A stretch of DNA of 64,000 bases from positions 558,001 through 622,000 of the forward strand of contig JAKNDB010000110.1 of assembly GCA_024305405.1 (NCBI GenBank), in the 5' to 3' direction. Below are positions 51,501 to 62,942 of this stretch, one piece after another. The number at the start of each line of letters is the position of its first letter. The stretch's first letter is position 1. A program made the translations under genes and the position numbers. The notes beneath the pieces were generated by a model. The model did no database searches, was not told where the DNA came from, and was given only the letters and a program-made list of their open reading frames with translations. Source of the stretch: Dirofilaria immitis (lineage: Eukaryota; Nematoda; Chromadorea; Rhabditida; Onchocercidae).

Positions 51501-52618
51501 TGGAAGAATTTTGAGAGAATTCCGATAGTTCAACTATATATCATTACAGTACTACTTATAAATAAATCTTAATGAATCCATTACACACTAATCTAATATA
51601 AGTTAAGTATTAACCTGAACTGCGGTGGAATAGACGACAAAGAGAAGAAGATATGTGATAGTATTACGCATTAAGCCGAATATTATGGAGAGAGAAGCAA
51701 CTGCCATTCCGAACAAAACAACGACTTGTAAGGCATAGGATGGTGCTATGTGAAAAAAATTTATAACAATGGGCAAAATATTCACTCCATTTCGAAATGA
51801 GCGACATAATGATTTGTCTAAAAAGAATATAATGTTTTCAAATTTTTTTTTTGGGGTTCATTACGATTCCAACTTTTCAGATCCTCATCCAGAACTGTAA
51901 GTAAACATATTAGGAGATTAGCAATCACTTTAGTGATAAGAAAAATGAAAAAAGGGAGAATGCGCTGTCTTGTAGCAAAAGCTTTATGAGGGAATGACCA
52001 GCAATTTTTTAGGCATTAACGATGCAATTTATTTTCGGAAAAGAAGGAAAAAGTACTTAATGTTATGAAATTTTTAGAATTTTTTACGGCAACAGAGAAA
52101 GGAAATACGATTTGAGATACAAAAATCAGAAATGGAGAGAATAATTAGCTTAATGAATAAATTTCATATCGCTTGCACCATTTTCTACGCAATGTACAAA
52201 AATAGATGAATTACAATGCATTGTGTGATATATCTTAGGAAGAAAAAATAACAACTTTCTCAGAAAAAAGTTTCCAATCCCTCCAAGAAAATTTGCAATC
52301 TAAAAACAAAAATAACCAACCACAAGAAAGTTTCGATGCCACTGGGATCAGTCCTTTCTCTCCGTAAAGCCCTGGAAAATTTTATTGAACGATTTACAAA
52401 GTAGGGAAAGGTTCCAACTGTGGAATCTTACAACTTCTTCTGAAAATTCTTCAATAACTTTTAAAAAAGCAATAAATTTATGGCTCGGAAATTAATTTTT
52501 TCTTCAGAAACTGTATAAATCTTATACCTGGTATCTGCCAGTACAGCGAGACCAGTGCCACCAAATAAATAAACGAATGACCAATCAACAATATATCTTT
52601 CACTGTTTTGGCCTTCAT
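48538..52618 (-). CDS. Lipase maturation factor (LMF family)
   Basis: Exons include 52528-52618, 52321-52371, 51615-51817, 51289-51499, 51014-51192, 50833-50941, 50404-50550, 50146-50251, then about 49553-49660, 49320-49447, 48995-49112, 48730-48820 and a last exon ending 48538. LMF proteins are polytopic ER-membrane factors needed for folding of lipases and some other disulfide-bonded secretory proteins. Diagnostic segments: [123 protein letters not shown] and [19 protein letters not shown], the last being the family signature. It ends [13 protein letters not shown]...LLK. The ATG at 52618 follows an acceptor-like ttattatag by about 25 nt, consistent with trans-splicing. Phases agree for the first eight exons; the junction into the exon near 49.66 kb does not fit cleanly and may hide an indel or a different acceptor. 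Confidence 0.92.
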
Positions 52619-52679
52619 TGTTGGATTCTCAGCTTTTTTAACACCTATAATAAATAAGTCACATCGAGCAAAAAGGAAT

Positions 52680-53960
52680 TTTTAAATAGATGAAAAGTTT
52701 TGTATGGAGATCATGTTTGCCCACTTCCTCTTTGCTGTTTTTGCAACACAAGATATTCCATTCTTGACATTCTGAGAATATATTGTGTCATGTATCGCAA
52801 CTAGATTATTTCAGGAGGAAACGACGCAAGACATACGCTTCTACTTCCCTCCCTAAAGTGCATTCTTCCGATTCGAAGAAAGATTTGATGAATTTCATTA
52901 TATCCAGCACTGGCCACGTAAAACTGGAAGGGAAAACTTCACAACATATTTCTTTTTTTTTCCTCCCGTAGTTTTATCTAGTCAGCTAGATTCAGTCAAA
53001 TTCATCCAATGTTTTTTCCAACATAATAACGGCCCCTCGAAACATGTAAGAAGCTCTAACACAAAATATAAGCACGCAACAAGCAAAAGTCCGATATGTT
53101 TTATCAACAAGATTGTCTTCTCAATAGCGTTGGCAAGTAAGATAATATGTAGGAAACAACTACTAAAATGAATTACTAACTGACAGTAAGATATCCGAAA
53201 CAATTCACACCAACTAGAAATAAGGGATTACACCAATCATATTATTCGGAACGATGCAGTGCATTATGAACCAACCGTATGGAAGCATAAAATAAACGTC
53301 TGCGAAATGCAAGGAATGGATGGACTACGCAGTACAGTGTAAAAGCAGCAAAGAGAAACACTTTAATCATCAAATCAATTTTATTCTGAAAATTATTTTG
53401 AAGAAATTCCGTAGCAAAGGATGCTTCACTATCGTTTTGTTATCATTTTCCCTATATAATAAATTTTTAAAGTAAAATACAAAATTTATAGGCATATAAA
53501 TGTAAAATGAAACTACTACATACAACCAACAAAATTTGGCTTGATGAAGGGAAAAAGTTATACAGCATAATGACCGGTGTCAGAGGTGAGTTCCAAAATT
53601 TGTAGTATTTCCAGAATTGTAAAATTGAATTGTTGAAAACGATAGTGGTTATGGATTCTGAATGTGAATGCGGATCACCATTGAACATCAATACAATTAG
53701 TTCGGCAGGAAATAAGTTTTTGAGTTAAAGCAGTATTATAAACATATTTGGTAACAACTGGAAATATATGATTGAGAACAATTATTCAAAGTTCTGGTAC
53801 ACTGAACAGAAAATGGCATATGAGTAATATAAAAAAATCTGGATGTCACACCAGCAAATATCATTAAAAAGAAGTCCTCATATTTCCGTAACATAAGTAT
53901 TGTTCACTTCGTTTCACTGTAAGACACTGAAGTATTGTCGTAAAACCCAATATTACATCA
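52680..53960. other. Intergenic between LMF and MOGS
   Basis: About 1.3 kb. Short ORFs on both strands (52783-52971 plus, 52982-53203 and 53467-53691 minus) have no splice or family support. It presumably holds the LMF promoter region and the MOGS 3' UTR. Confidence 0.5.
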
Positions 53961-53973
53961 TTCCAGGGAAAAG

Positions 53974-56900
53974 TTAATCGTACTGCTCGGCCATAATTGA
54001 AAGCACAAGTGAGGACCATCCAGTGAATGGATGAGCACCTTGTCCTCGACCAGTTTCATCGTTATAATTTTCCCATAAAAACCTGTCCTTCGAAATTCTC
54101 GTGCAACGTTGGTAACCAAATTGTTTCGTAAATCCGAATAAACATCAAATGCCTAAAATAAACAATTTCAGTGACATTTTTTCCTTGACCAGGAGAAAAA
54201 ATTTTGGAAAAAATAACGGATTATATCCGTTACTTTAAAAAAATTGAATATTGAGAAAATAGTCAAATGTTGGTATATACGTATATAAATGGGTACCAAT
54301 TCACGATTAGGTCCCTCAATTGAGGAATAGTATTTCAATGCAGAAAGCATCAAATAATTGATGTTAATCCAAACAGTACCGCGCCAGTAAGGAGGATCAT
54401 GCTCCGTATTATAAGCTTTGTAGTACGGTGAAGATGGCGCAATTGATCGCAAACCAAAATCAGACCACAACCCCTATAAACCTTAATGTTAGATGCTAAA
54501 TTTTAAGTTTGAAGAAAACAATAAAACACTTTCGAAAAATCTACTTTGAACTTCTCATTACTATAGAAAGTGGTAACTATTTTCAAAAACTGAAAACATA
54601 ATTTAGAATCTAAAAGGCATTACCGCATATTGAAGCAAAAAAGCAGTTCAAATTATAAACAGTCCAGTCGGAATACAATGAGTAAAACAGTTATTTGACA
54701 GCTGATATCGCTAGTATTTTTTGATAAACGGCTTTCATGTTTAGTGAAAAATTGGGCGACTGAACAGGTTTGATAAAAGTTCAATTCAAATATTGAAAAA
54801 TTAAGCCAAAAATCAATTTAGATTTTGCAATTATATGGAAATATATAGTTTAAAAACAAGCAGAATTAAACCACCTCTGATTTAACGTTCTCAAGAATAA
54901 TTCTCAATTTATCAGAGTCATGAGGGATAAATTTGAGTAGTACGGGGAAAAGCGAAATGTATCCAAAGGCATTGTCAATTAATTGCAGCTTTGGTGAAGT
55001 TTTCGTCACACGCTTCATCGGCACAGCGACGACATTGTAGCTAGAGTCGTGTTTCAACTTTTCGTTATCAAATTTCTGTTCCAATTTTACACTGTTACTG
55101 TGAAGTCCGTAATCGCAATACCTATACAAGAATTTTACATCAGTTTACTAATTCAATAGATGCCTTATTTTTTTGTATAAGCCACATCTTCAAAACGTGA
55201 TTTATAATCCAAGTGAAGAAAATTGCATGCCTTTTCGTTTGAAAGCGCAATATTTCACAAAGAATTTTTCTATGTGTAAAGTTATTTAACGTCAATAGAT
55301 AACAAATAGTCATTCAATTAACTTGCGCATCAATCAAAAACTCGATAATTTCAAAGCAAAAATTTATTTATATTACCTTTTTTAGTTTTTTTGTCGAGCA
55401 AATCAAATAATAGTTCAAAAAGCACCTTTGCTTTGCTTTGCTCCAGTGAAGTTTATCAAGTAGATTCAAATCCGTAAGATAGTTATAATCTGCTAAATAT
55501 TTCGCTTCGTTCTGCGAATCTCCAGCAAGTTTGGCAAGCTTTGAAAGTACTCGTGCTGAAAGCGCCATCCAACAGCGCAAATCAACATGATATTCCTGCA
55601 AACATGCATTCTGTCATTATCAACTTCGGCTTTTGGAGTAAAAAGGTAATAGGAAGCTTCAGATTTAATCATACATAGGACACAAATATGAGTTAACTAC
55701 TTTCCCTTAACATACATCATCAGTAGGATGTGTTGCACGTGGGTAGTCATCCAGACCGCTGGGTAATGTTCGTGGGTTCAGCTCGTCATTCGTTGTTGCA
55801 TTCCTGCCTCGCCACCGATATGTGCCGTCCTTTTTCCCCAGTTGCGTGGAATTCAACCATTTATGCCAAAGACTCAATCGAGGGTAAAACTTTTCAGCAT
55901 TTCTTCCTGCTTTAAAATTGTTCAATATTAGCTTCAATCACTCATTTAAAATAAAGTTTTTAGATTCCTTTATTTCAAATCATAAATGAAGAAAACATAT
56001 TTCGTACATTACATAAAAATTCCTTACATAACTATGATCCAAATACTTTTCAATTACATAAAAGCATTGGCGGATTCGCTATGCTATCTCGCTGGACGAC
56101 GAATTCGGCAGGTACATGCAATTCTGCTTCTTTCCCGAGTATCATTTCTCTTGGTATCCAACCGTCAACATTCATTGTATCCAACCAAGAGGCAATTATC
56201 TGCATACATATAATTAATTAATACCACAAAGATGTTCTACAATTTCCGTTTTTTTTGTCATAATTATATTAGTCTTTCATCAAAAATAAAACATTAGCAA
56301 TAACAAACATAGCTGTTTTAGTCTAAATCAGCAACATAAAAACAATAGTCCAATTCAGATCAAGAAATCTAATCTCTGAAGGTGTTCAATTCGATGAAGC
56401 AAAAATTATAATAAAACATTAGTAAATGTACCTCCAAAGACAAATCAGGATCAAATTTCATGAGAAGTAGTTGATGGAATCCTTCATCCCATAAAAATCC
56501 ACGAGGAAATACAGAACGTGATGGACAGGTCGATAACAACGAATGAGGACCATAAAGGGACTGTTTTGATGAGTAACTGCTTTGTACACGATTTGATCCA
56601 TATGCATAGCTAATTGTACCTAACATATTTGATAACGCAACTCTTCCAAGTTCCTGGTAGAAATCGGGATATCCCTAAATCTCAGAAAGTTACAATCACA
56701 AAACGATAGAAATATAGTTTATATAGCCTATAAAGTAAAAACTTACTGTCAAAATTTTTCCAATCTCGAAAACAGTGTGTTCTTCAGTAATCTGCACTAC
56801 AATTCACATAAAATCTACTTGCAAAACAGTATATTGTACCTTAGCTGACAAACCGTATACAGCTTCAAATTTGTTATTGAATTCCTTAGTTCTTTGCTCT

Positions 56901-58727
56901 AACAATTTTGAAAAGTCACTGCCTGAATATAAAATAAGCTTCATAATATCAAACTTGCTCTATGCGTAGTCTTGTCGATCTGCAGTAAATGAAAATAAAT
57001 TGAAAAGAGTTAGGAAAACGAAACAGTGATACAACCTATTAAGATCAACTTTAGATCATAAAGGATGTTTTTTGAAAAACGAAATAAAAATACAAATAAC
57101 TAGGAACATGATATAGGCAAAAGAAATGAGAAAATAGAATGCTTCGAAAAATCTTCTTAGTTCATGGTAAAAAGATTTGAACAGATAAATTCTGTTTTGA
57201 AAAATTTCTTACCTTTACGGGCTTACTTCCTTCTACAAAGAACGAGATTTCTGTAGATGAATTCGATGGAATATTTAGCTGCAATACAATAAGACGAGGT
57301 TCGCTTTCGGGTACACTACCTTCGGGAGCAAAAACACTGGGAAGGCGCAACTGTCGACGGGAGCGATCGACTAAAGTGGACGACAAGATCACATCCTAAA
57401 TTTATGATTATAACCATATAATATCACGTCGCAACATATATTTATTTTCAGATCAATATCGTAGAGACAAATTTGAAAAGAGAGAAAAAAGATGCTAAAG
57501 TTACTATGTATATCCATACCAAAAATACATCAATTAAAACTTGAATGCTAACCTCCAAAGCACTAATGTCTGGAATTTCGCTTGTTTTCAATGAAAGAAA
57601 AGATCTTGAAATAAGGTCCACTGTTGTGTCTATATTAACCGTGAAATTCCTAAGTACATCTGATTCTCCAGTGAAATAATCCAATTCATCATATTGATAA
57701 AACGCATGCAGCTTAGAATTATCATCCTAGTTAATGCAGCATAAGCAATCTTTCTTTACGACAAGTAGTCACAAATTTCAAAACAAAAGCAAAAGCAAGA
57801 CATATTCAGAACTGCAAACCAAATTAAGTATGCCATTTATCTTTGTCAAAGGCAAGATAAATTATTTTCAAATAAACTATTCACTAAATGATACCTGCAA
57901 AACAAAATAAAATAAAAGAGCAAAATCGGAATCCATAGTTGACATGGTGGTTACACGTGCTGTCCACACGGGTCCGTCATTGATCCAGTCTGTGAAAATG
58001 TATAACGGGCCATCGTGAATTGTTTGTAGTCCGAATGAATGTCCGTCCGCTAATGTCCATGCATATTTTGCTACTCCATTTCCCTGAAATCAATTCACTG
58101 CTTCCGAGAAGACAATTTGAATTCCGGTTAAGTCCCAACATCAGTGATATAAAAATATATCACCTGTTTACACGAATGCCGTAACTGTGGGAGCTGGTCT
58201 TTGATTCCTGGTTGTTGATACCACATCATTCCAAAAAGTGGAGAAGTTTCGTATCGAGCTCGTAGCCCAAAATACAAATGGGAGCGGTAAGTGCCCCATA
58301 TTCGCTAAATATTTTGCAAACATGTTTAGAATAAGACTGAAAATATAGTAAAACTTCTCTAATTTATGATTTTCCACAAGTAACTAAAGAACGAACGACT
58401 TTATTTGCTAACTGTGGAGAATTAATCAACGAACTCAATAAAGGACCAGAGATTTGTATTTACAAAATACATGAAGTTTTAACGAAAACGAACCGGATCA
58501 GGCTTAATGCTAACAGTGGAAAGCTTAGATTTCGTGGAAATCTGATTTGGAAGATAATAATAGTTGTTATATACAAGCTGAGTACCAATAGCGAGAATAA
58601 TAACAATAATAGCAACAGTAACAAGTACTTTGTCTACGGTAAAATTTGCGAACTCTTTGCTTTTTACTATTCTGGTCATTTGCTGAGGTGGAGAATTCCT
58701 CGATGATATCCCTTTGCGACAACCCAT
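53974..58727 (-). CDS. Mannosyl-oligosaccharide glucosidase (ER glucosidase I, GH63)
   Basis: Exons: 58494-58727, 58164-58304, 57895-58083, 57553-57726, 57227-57395, 56840-56922, 56747-56791, 56432-56674, about 56033-56199, about 55716-55906, 55426-55595, 54872-55121, 54297-54473, 53974-54152. Together they encode about 805 aa, near the family's usual size. The enzyme removes the outermost glucose from the N-linked Glc3Man9GlcNAc2 glycan in the ER lumen. It is a type II membrane protein: a single anchor is visible ([20 protein letters not shown]). GH63 motifs: [85 protein letters not shown] and [17 protein letters not shown]. Two exons have frame-breaking deletions (A run 60-63 of 56060-56063; A run 54077-54081); restoring the frame by one T would continue into the conserved C-terminal [15 protein letters not shown] and stop. 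The intron between 56033 and 55906 is not exactly placed. Confidence 0.93.
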
Positions 58728-59856
58728 TCTACAATGTACATTAATAATGACTTTAAAACGCTCATACCATCAGAACAGCTCTTCATTCGCACCTCACTCT
58801 TAGTTCTTAGATTTGAGACGATTTCGCAACATCCATCCCCAATACCAATCCCATCCATAACATACCCCACTTGTACTGCAGGAAGGATAATGCATTTTAA
58901 ACATACCCCTCTGGCACTGAGGGAATCATTATGTATTTCCAACAGAGAAGGTCGTTTCTAATCCTATGCCATTTCATGGGTCGCTCTGAAAATGCTTATC
59001 CAATTCTTCGTCTCTAACTGTTAAGCTAGCGTCCAGTTCCGGGCGCACGCGAACTGTTTGGTCCGTTCCACTTCGAGCACTTTCAGTCCTGAAGTTAGCA
59101 GTGGTGGGGAGCGTTAACACAATTTATATCGAAGATGTTTCAAGTCTTCTCGAAATTCAATTTATAAATTGCATTTAAGTAAATATTCGATGTCTACAAT
59201 ATAATTTATCTTTATATTTGGCCATGACTGATCAGCATGGAGATGATTCTGTAAGCCATACAAAATCGACATTTTGAGCTTTAAATATAAAAAATCTTTC
59301 GCTCAGTTAAGCACAGTACTGTAAAGGATAAACTAAGAGCTGAGCAGAATCGCTGAACTCGGCAAATTCATTTTAATATATTGGAAGGATTTAACGGAAA
59401 TTCCTTTACCAAACATTCAGATTATCTGTTATAATAGGTGCTGCTGACTGAATGAAATTCGTCCTTTAAAAACTCAAAAAGAGAAATCATTCTCAGGTAA
59501 TACTTCGAAGGAAAACAAATAGAGTGTATGTCCTATTCCACCATCACGGCAAAAGCATAAAAATCTGTTACAGCAATCATAAGTGTTTTCTGTTTCTTTT
59601 ACTGTTCGAAGTGATAGCACTTCAGAAACAAGAAGATCTACGTCAGGTGAAAAAATCCTTTCCAATTCCAGGTGATTGCACTAAAAACCAGTGTGTCAAT
59701 TTATTTTCTGAATCCATTTTTCTTGATATTGAAGCAAAGTTTATTTTTCTCGTTTACAAGGATTTTGTTTAAACTTTTTAATAACCGAAGAATGCCTATA
59801 CGTTTACGCTTTAGTATAGCTTTTTTATTTTTCCAGCACCACTTTTAATATTTCAG
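58728..59856. other. Intergenic, MOGS upstream region
   Basis: Holds the presumed promoter of MOGS. A relatively GC-rich patch lies at about 59025-59115. Weak plus-strand open stretches at 59524-59772 may include a small 5' exon (KQEDLRQ, donor gtgaaa near 59647) of the gene that follows, but this is unproven. Confidence 0.45.
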
Positions 59857-61103
59857 GCTAAAAATAACTACTATTTAAATTATTGCACAAGTGAAAATGA
59901 TGATTATGATAACTGTCTGAATTCATTCGAAGTGAGTCAACATAATGATGATGATATTGACAAACCCAGTTATATGATTTCTTTCAACAGGTTTGTTCAA
60001 AAATGTCCAGGAATTAATGCAATGAAAACAACTTTTTATCTTGAACAATTTTTCGAAATTTTAATTTTTTCAATTCAGCAATTAACGATTATCAAACTTT
60101 TTGAATGGAAAATGATTTAACATCATAGTATGCTACTTCCAGATGCTTTTGGTTCATAATTTTATTAGCTATTGTATGAAGCTTCATTAAAAGGGATAGC
60201 TGATGAGATCATAAATGATTCTTATGATGCAATAAAAAATTTACAAAATTTTTCAGTTCGTTATTTATTGCACTAGTTTTTTAAAAAAAAATCTCAACTA
60301 TGAAAGTCGTATAATCGCTGCGTGTTGTTTTGTTTGCTACTTTCTAAGATCATTCTTAAGAATCGTTAAGTATAAACTAAAAATTGTATAGTAAATTTGC
60401 AGTAGCTAGAGAAATTCTCAAATCAAATTTCTTTGAAAACGAGCTAGAATTGCGACATCTGATTGGAAGTAAAAGAAATTAGATTCATAAAATTATACTA
60501 AACAAAAATTAGAATATGGCACTATTACAAAACTTTTTTTTAAATTCATGCTCTTAGCTTAGCGAACAATCCATACAATTAATTTTCAGATTATGTCAGT
60601 AGTCATTATATCATCTCATTTACGACTGTCTACCTCTTAGTTAGTTATAAATATTGAATATTTGAAAACATGATTCAGATAAAAGTTTTCATGTGGCCGA
60701 ACGCGAGATTGAACTTCTAAACCTTTAGTCGACATAATCGATCAAAAGAGACTTATTAGTTTGTGGAAATTAATGAAATTTGATATGGTAATGAAAAATA
60801 AAGTTCAGTTGATATATGTTTCATGTTTTGGACTTCCAGTTCTATTTTTTGAATTAATTCTATTCTTAAATTAGTATTTTTGACAGTTCTAATTGGATAT
60901 ATTTATTGTTTCTATAATTATGATTTCTGCATCTAGTATGCTATGTACATGTTTGCACAATTTAAAACTGTCAATGATTATTTTTGTAGATGCAAGGTTT
61001 TTGATTTTTTTCTTTTTAGGATACAAATGAGCCTGATAGAGTTGACAAAATAATTCAAAGCACATTTGATAAAATTGAGGAAGAAATTATCCAGCTAAAG
61101 TAA
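59857..61103 (+). CDS. 3' exons of an unrecognised acidic protein (partial)
   Basis: Two plus-strand exons join in phase: 59857-59931 (acceptor tttcag, donor gtgagt; AKNNYYLNYCTSENDDYD, CLNSFE) and 61020-61103 (acceptor tctttttag; DTNEPDRVDKIIQSTFDK, IEEEIIQLK, stop). An AATAAA lies 10 nt after the stop, supporting a terminal exon. The product is acidic with a helical, coiled-coil-like end. Upstream exons and the start were not established, though KQEDLRQ near 59627-59647 would fit in phase. I recognise no family. Confidence 0.4.
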
Positions 61104-61112
61104 AGGTGTCAA

Positions 61113-61118
61113 AATAAA
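61113..61118 (+). other. Poly(A) signal AATAAA
   Basis: AATAAA just downstream of the stop at 61101-61103 of the acidic-protein exon. The distance is shorter than usual but acceptable. Confidence 0.4.
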
Positions 61119-62942
61119 CAATGGAGACTGTAATAGTCACAGAATATGAACTCATACTAGGAACGGTTAATCACCTTAGGAGTTTGTTTTTACAAAAACT
61201 TCATTTATATACTTTGCTTCATGTATTTTTTTCGATCCTGCATTCCATTTCTAGCCTTTCATTTAAATATTTCGAACAAATGTTGGGTATGACATTTTGC
61301 ATATTTCAAACTATTTGTTTAGATGAATTTTTAATTATTTCTAGAGCATTGTTTCGAAATTGTTTTAGAATTTTAAAATTGATGGACTTTTTTTTCTTGT
61401 TTATATTTTTTGGTATCCTAGTTTTTATGCACTTTTATTTCTATCGTTAATGCTCTCATTTTTTCGTATGGATATTTATCAGAAATAGGTCTATTAACTT
61501 CTTTTTTTTAACATGTTCATTCTTTATTGCAGGAGTAATATCTTGCTTGTATCAATGCTCGTGTCTTTCTCAGGGGTATTTTTGCTTAAAATGTATGCAA
61601 AATACGGAAAGAATCTTGAACAATTCTAGGAAAGGATTTTCTAATGGTCAAATTTTCTTAGGAAAATAATAGTCGCTATATTTTTTTGTTTGATTGATGA
61701 AAGTTCTAAATTCGTAGTAAATGTATGCAAAGGAAGTAAAGTTAAACTTTTTGTCATTTAGAAACATAATAATATATAAACGACATTGTAAATAAAGCAG
61801 CAGACAGTGTCAATGCTTGCCTGATTCCGGTTTATCTATGTTATGCTGTCATCTGTTATGGAACAAGTTAATTTATCAGTTTAATCTTTTATAAACTCTC
61901 AAAAAAATGACATGAGATACGGAATTTTTGCATAAACTGAAGATAATTGATTCGTTCGATAACTGTTTCCCGGAGAATATGATTTTGATTGCGGATTAAA
62001 TTATATGGATAAAATGAGTCTGCAAGCAGAAAGAGGATGAAAAATGAGATATGATTAACGATAAAGCAGTCGTTAATTGTGTAGGAGAAGCGGAAGAACT
62101 ATTGAAAGTGCGATCATAGTTCGAACATCACTGAAATCGATGGGCACTATCTGCATTGGCGTTGATGGCTGACTCGGAGACAAAGGGCGTTTATTTCATA
62201 TTATATTAAATAAATACATGGCAATGAGAATTTCTGATGCCGACATTGAAGACAAAAATTTTCCAATAGAGTGATTGTAGGGAAATTCACAGCTTGATGA
62301 GATCAATGAGATAGGTATGTTTAAGTCACAATTCAGTGCCTTGTGATTCGCGACTTGCAGTAGCATGTTAAAATTAAAACGAAAATATAGCAATTGCGCA
62401 AATTAGCCATTATGTTTCGCAGTAAGTGAAAAGTGATACAGTGAATTAGAACTTTGACTAAAGTTTTTCGCACATAACGAATATTTGAAATATCACTTCT
62501 TGTTAACTATCATCTCTCCTCCCTTTTCAATGCTTAAAAAACGCATAATTGGTTTAGTTTATATGAAAAATACGCAGCGCAAAATTCTATTTCTGCAATT
62601 TCAGAAACAATTTTCACAGGCATTCTGAACTCAATTTCTTCCATTTAACAACATCGATGTGTCGGTCTTGTTGCATTTAACAATTGACACAATGTTAGTT
62701 GTTTCAAAATGAAATAAAGCCACATCAATTTTAAAAGATTAAATCAAGAAGTTGGAAATAAAAAGTAACCGGAATTTAAAATAAATTCATTTTCAAATTA
62801 TTTGATTTCCTTTTCTAACTGCTTAAGGTAAAGTGTAAACAACTATTTCAGCAATGATTCTTGGCTTTTAAGTCTTGCAGAAGCTTAGGAAAAGTAAATA
62901 AAAATATAAAAGTGGTAGTAAAACTAGTAAAAATTTTGTGCG
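61119..62942. other. Intergenic, no supported gene
   Basis: AT-rich. The 109-codon plus ORF at 61121-61450 is Phe/Leu-rich from T-rich sequence and lacks any splice or family support. Confidence 0.55.

Noticed and set aside
61121..61450. 109-codon plus-strand ORF
   Set aside because: Phe/Leu/Ile-rich translation of T-rich DNA after a probable poly(A) signal, without family or splice support.
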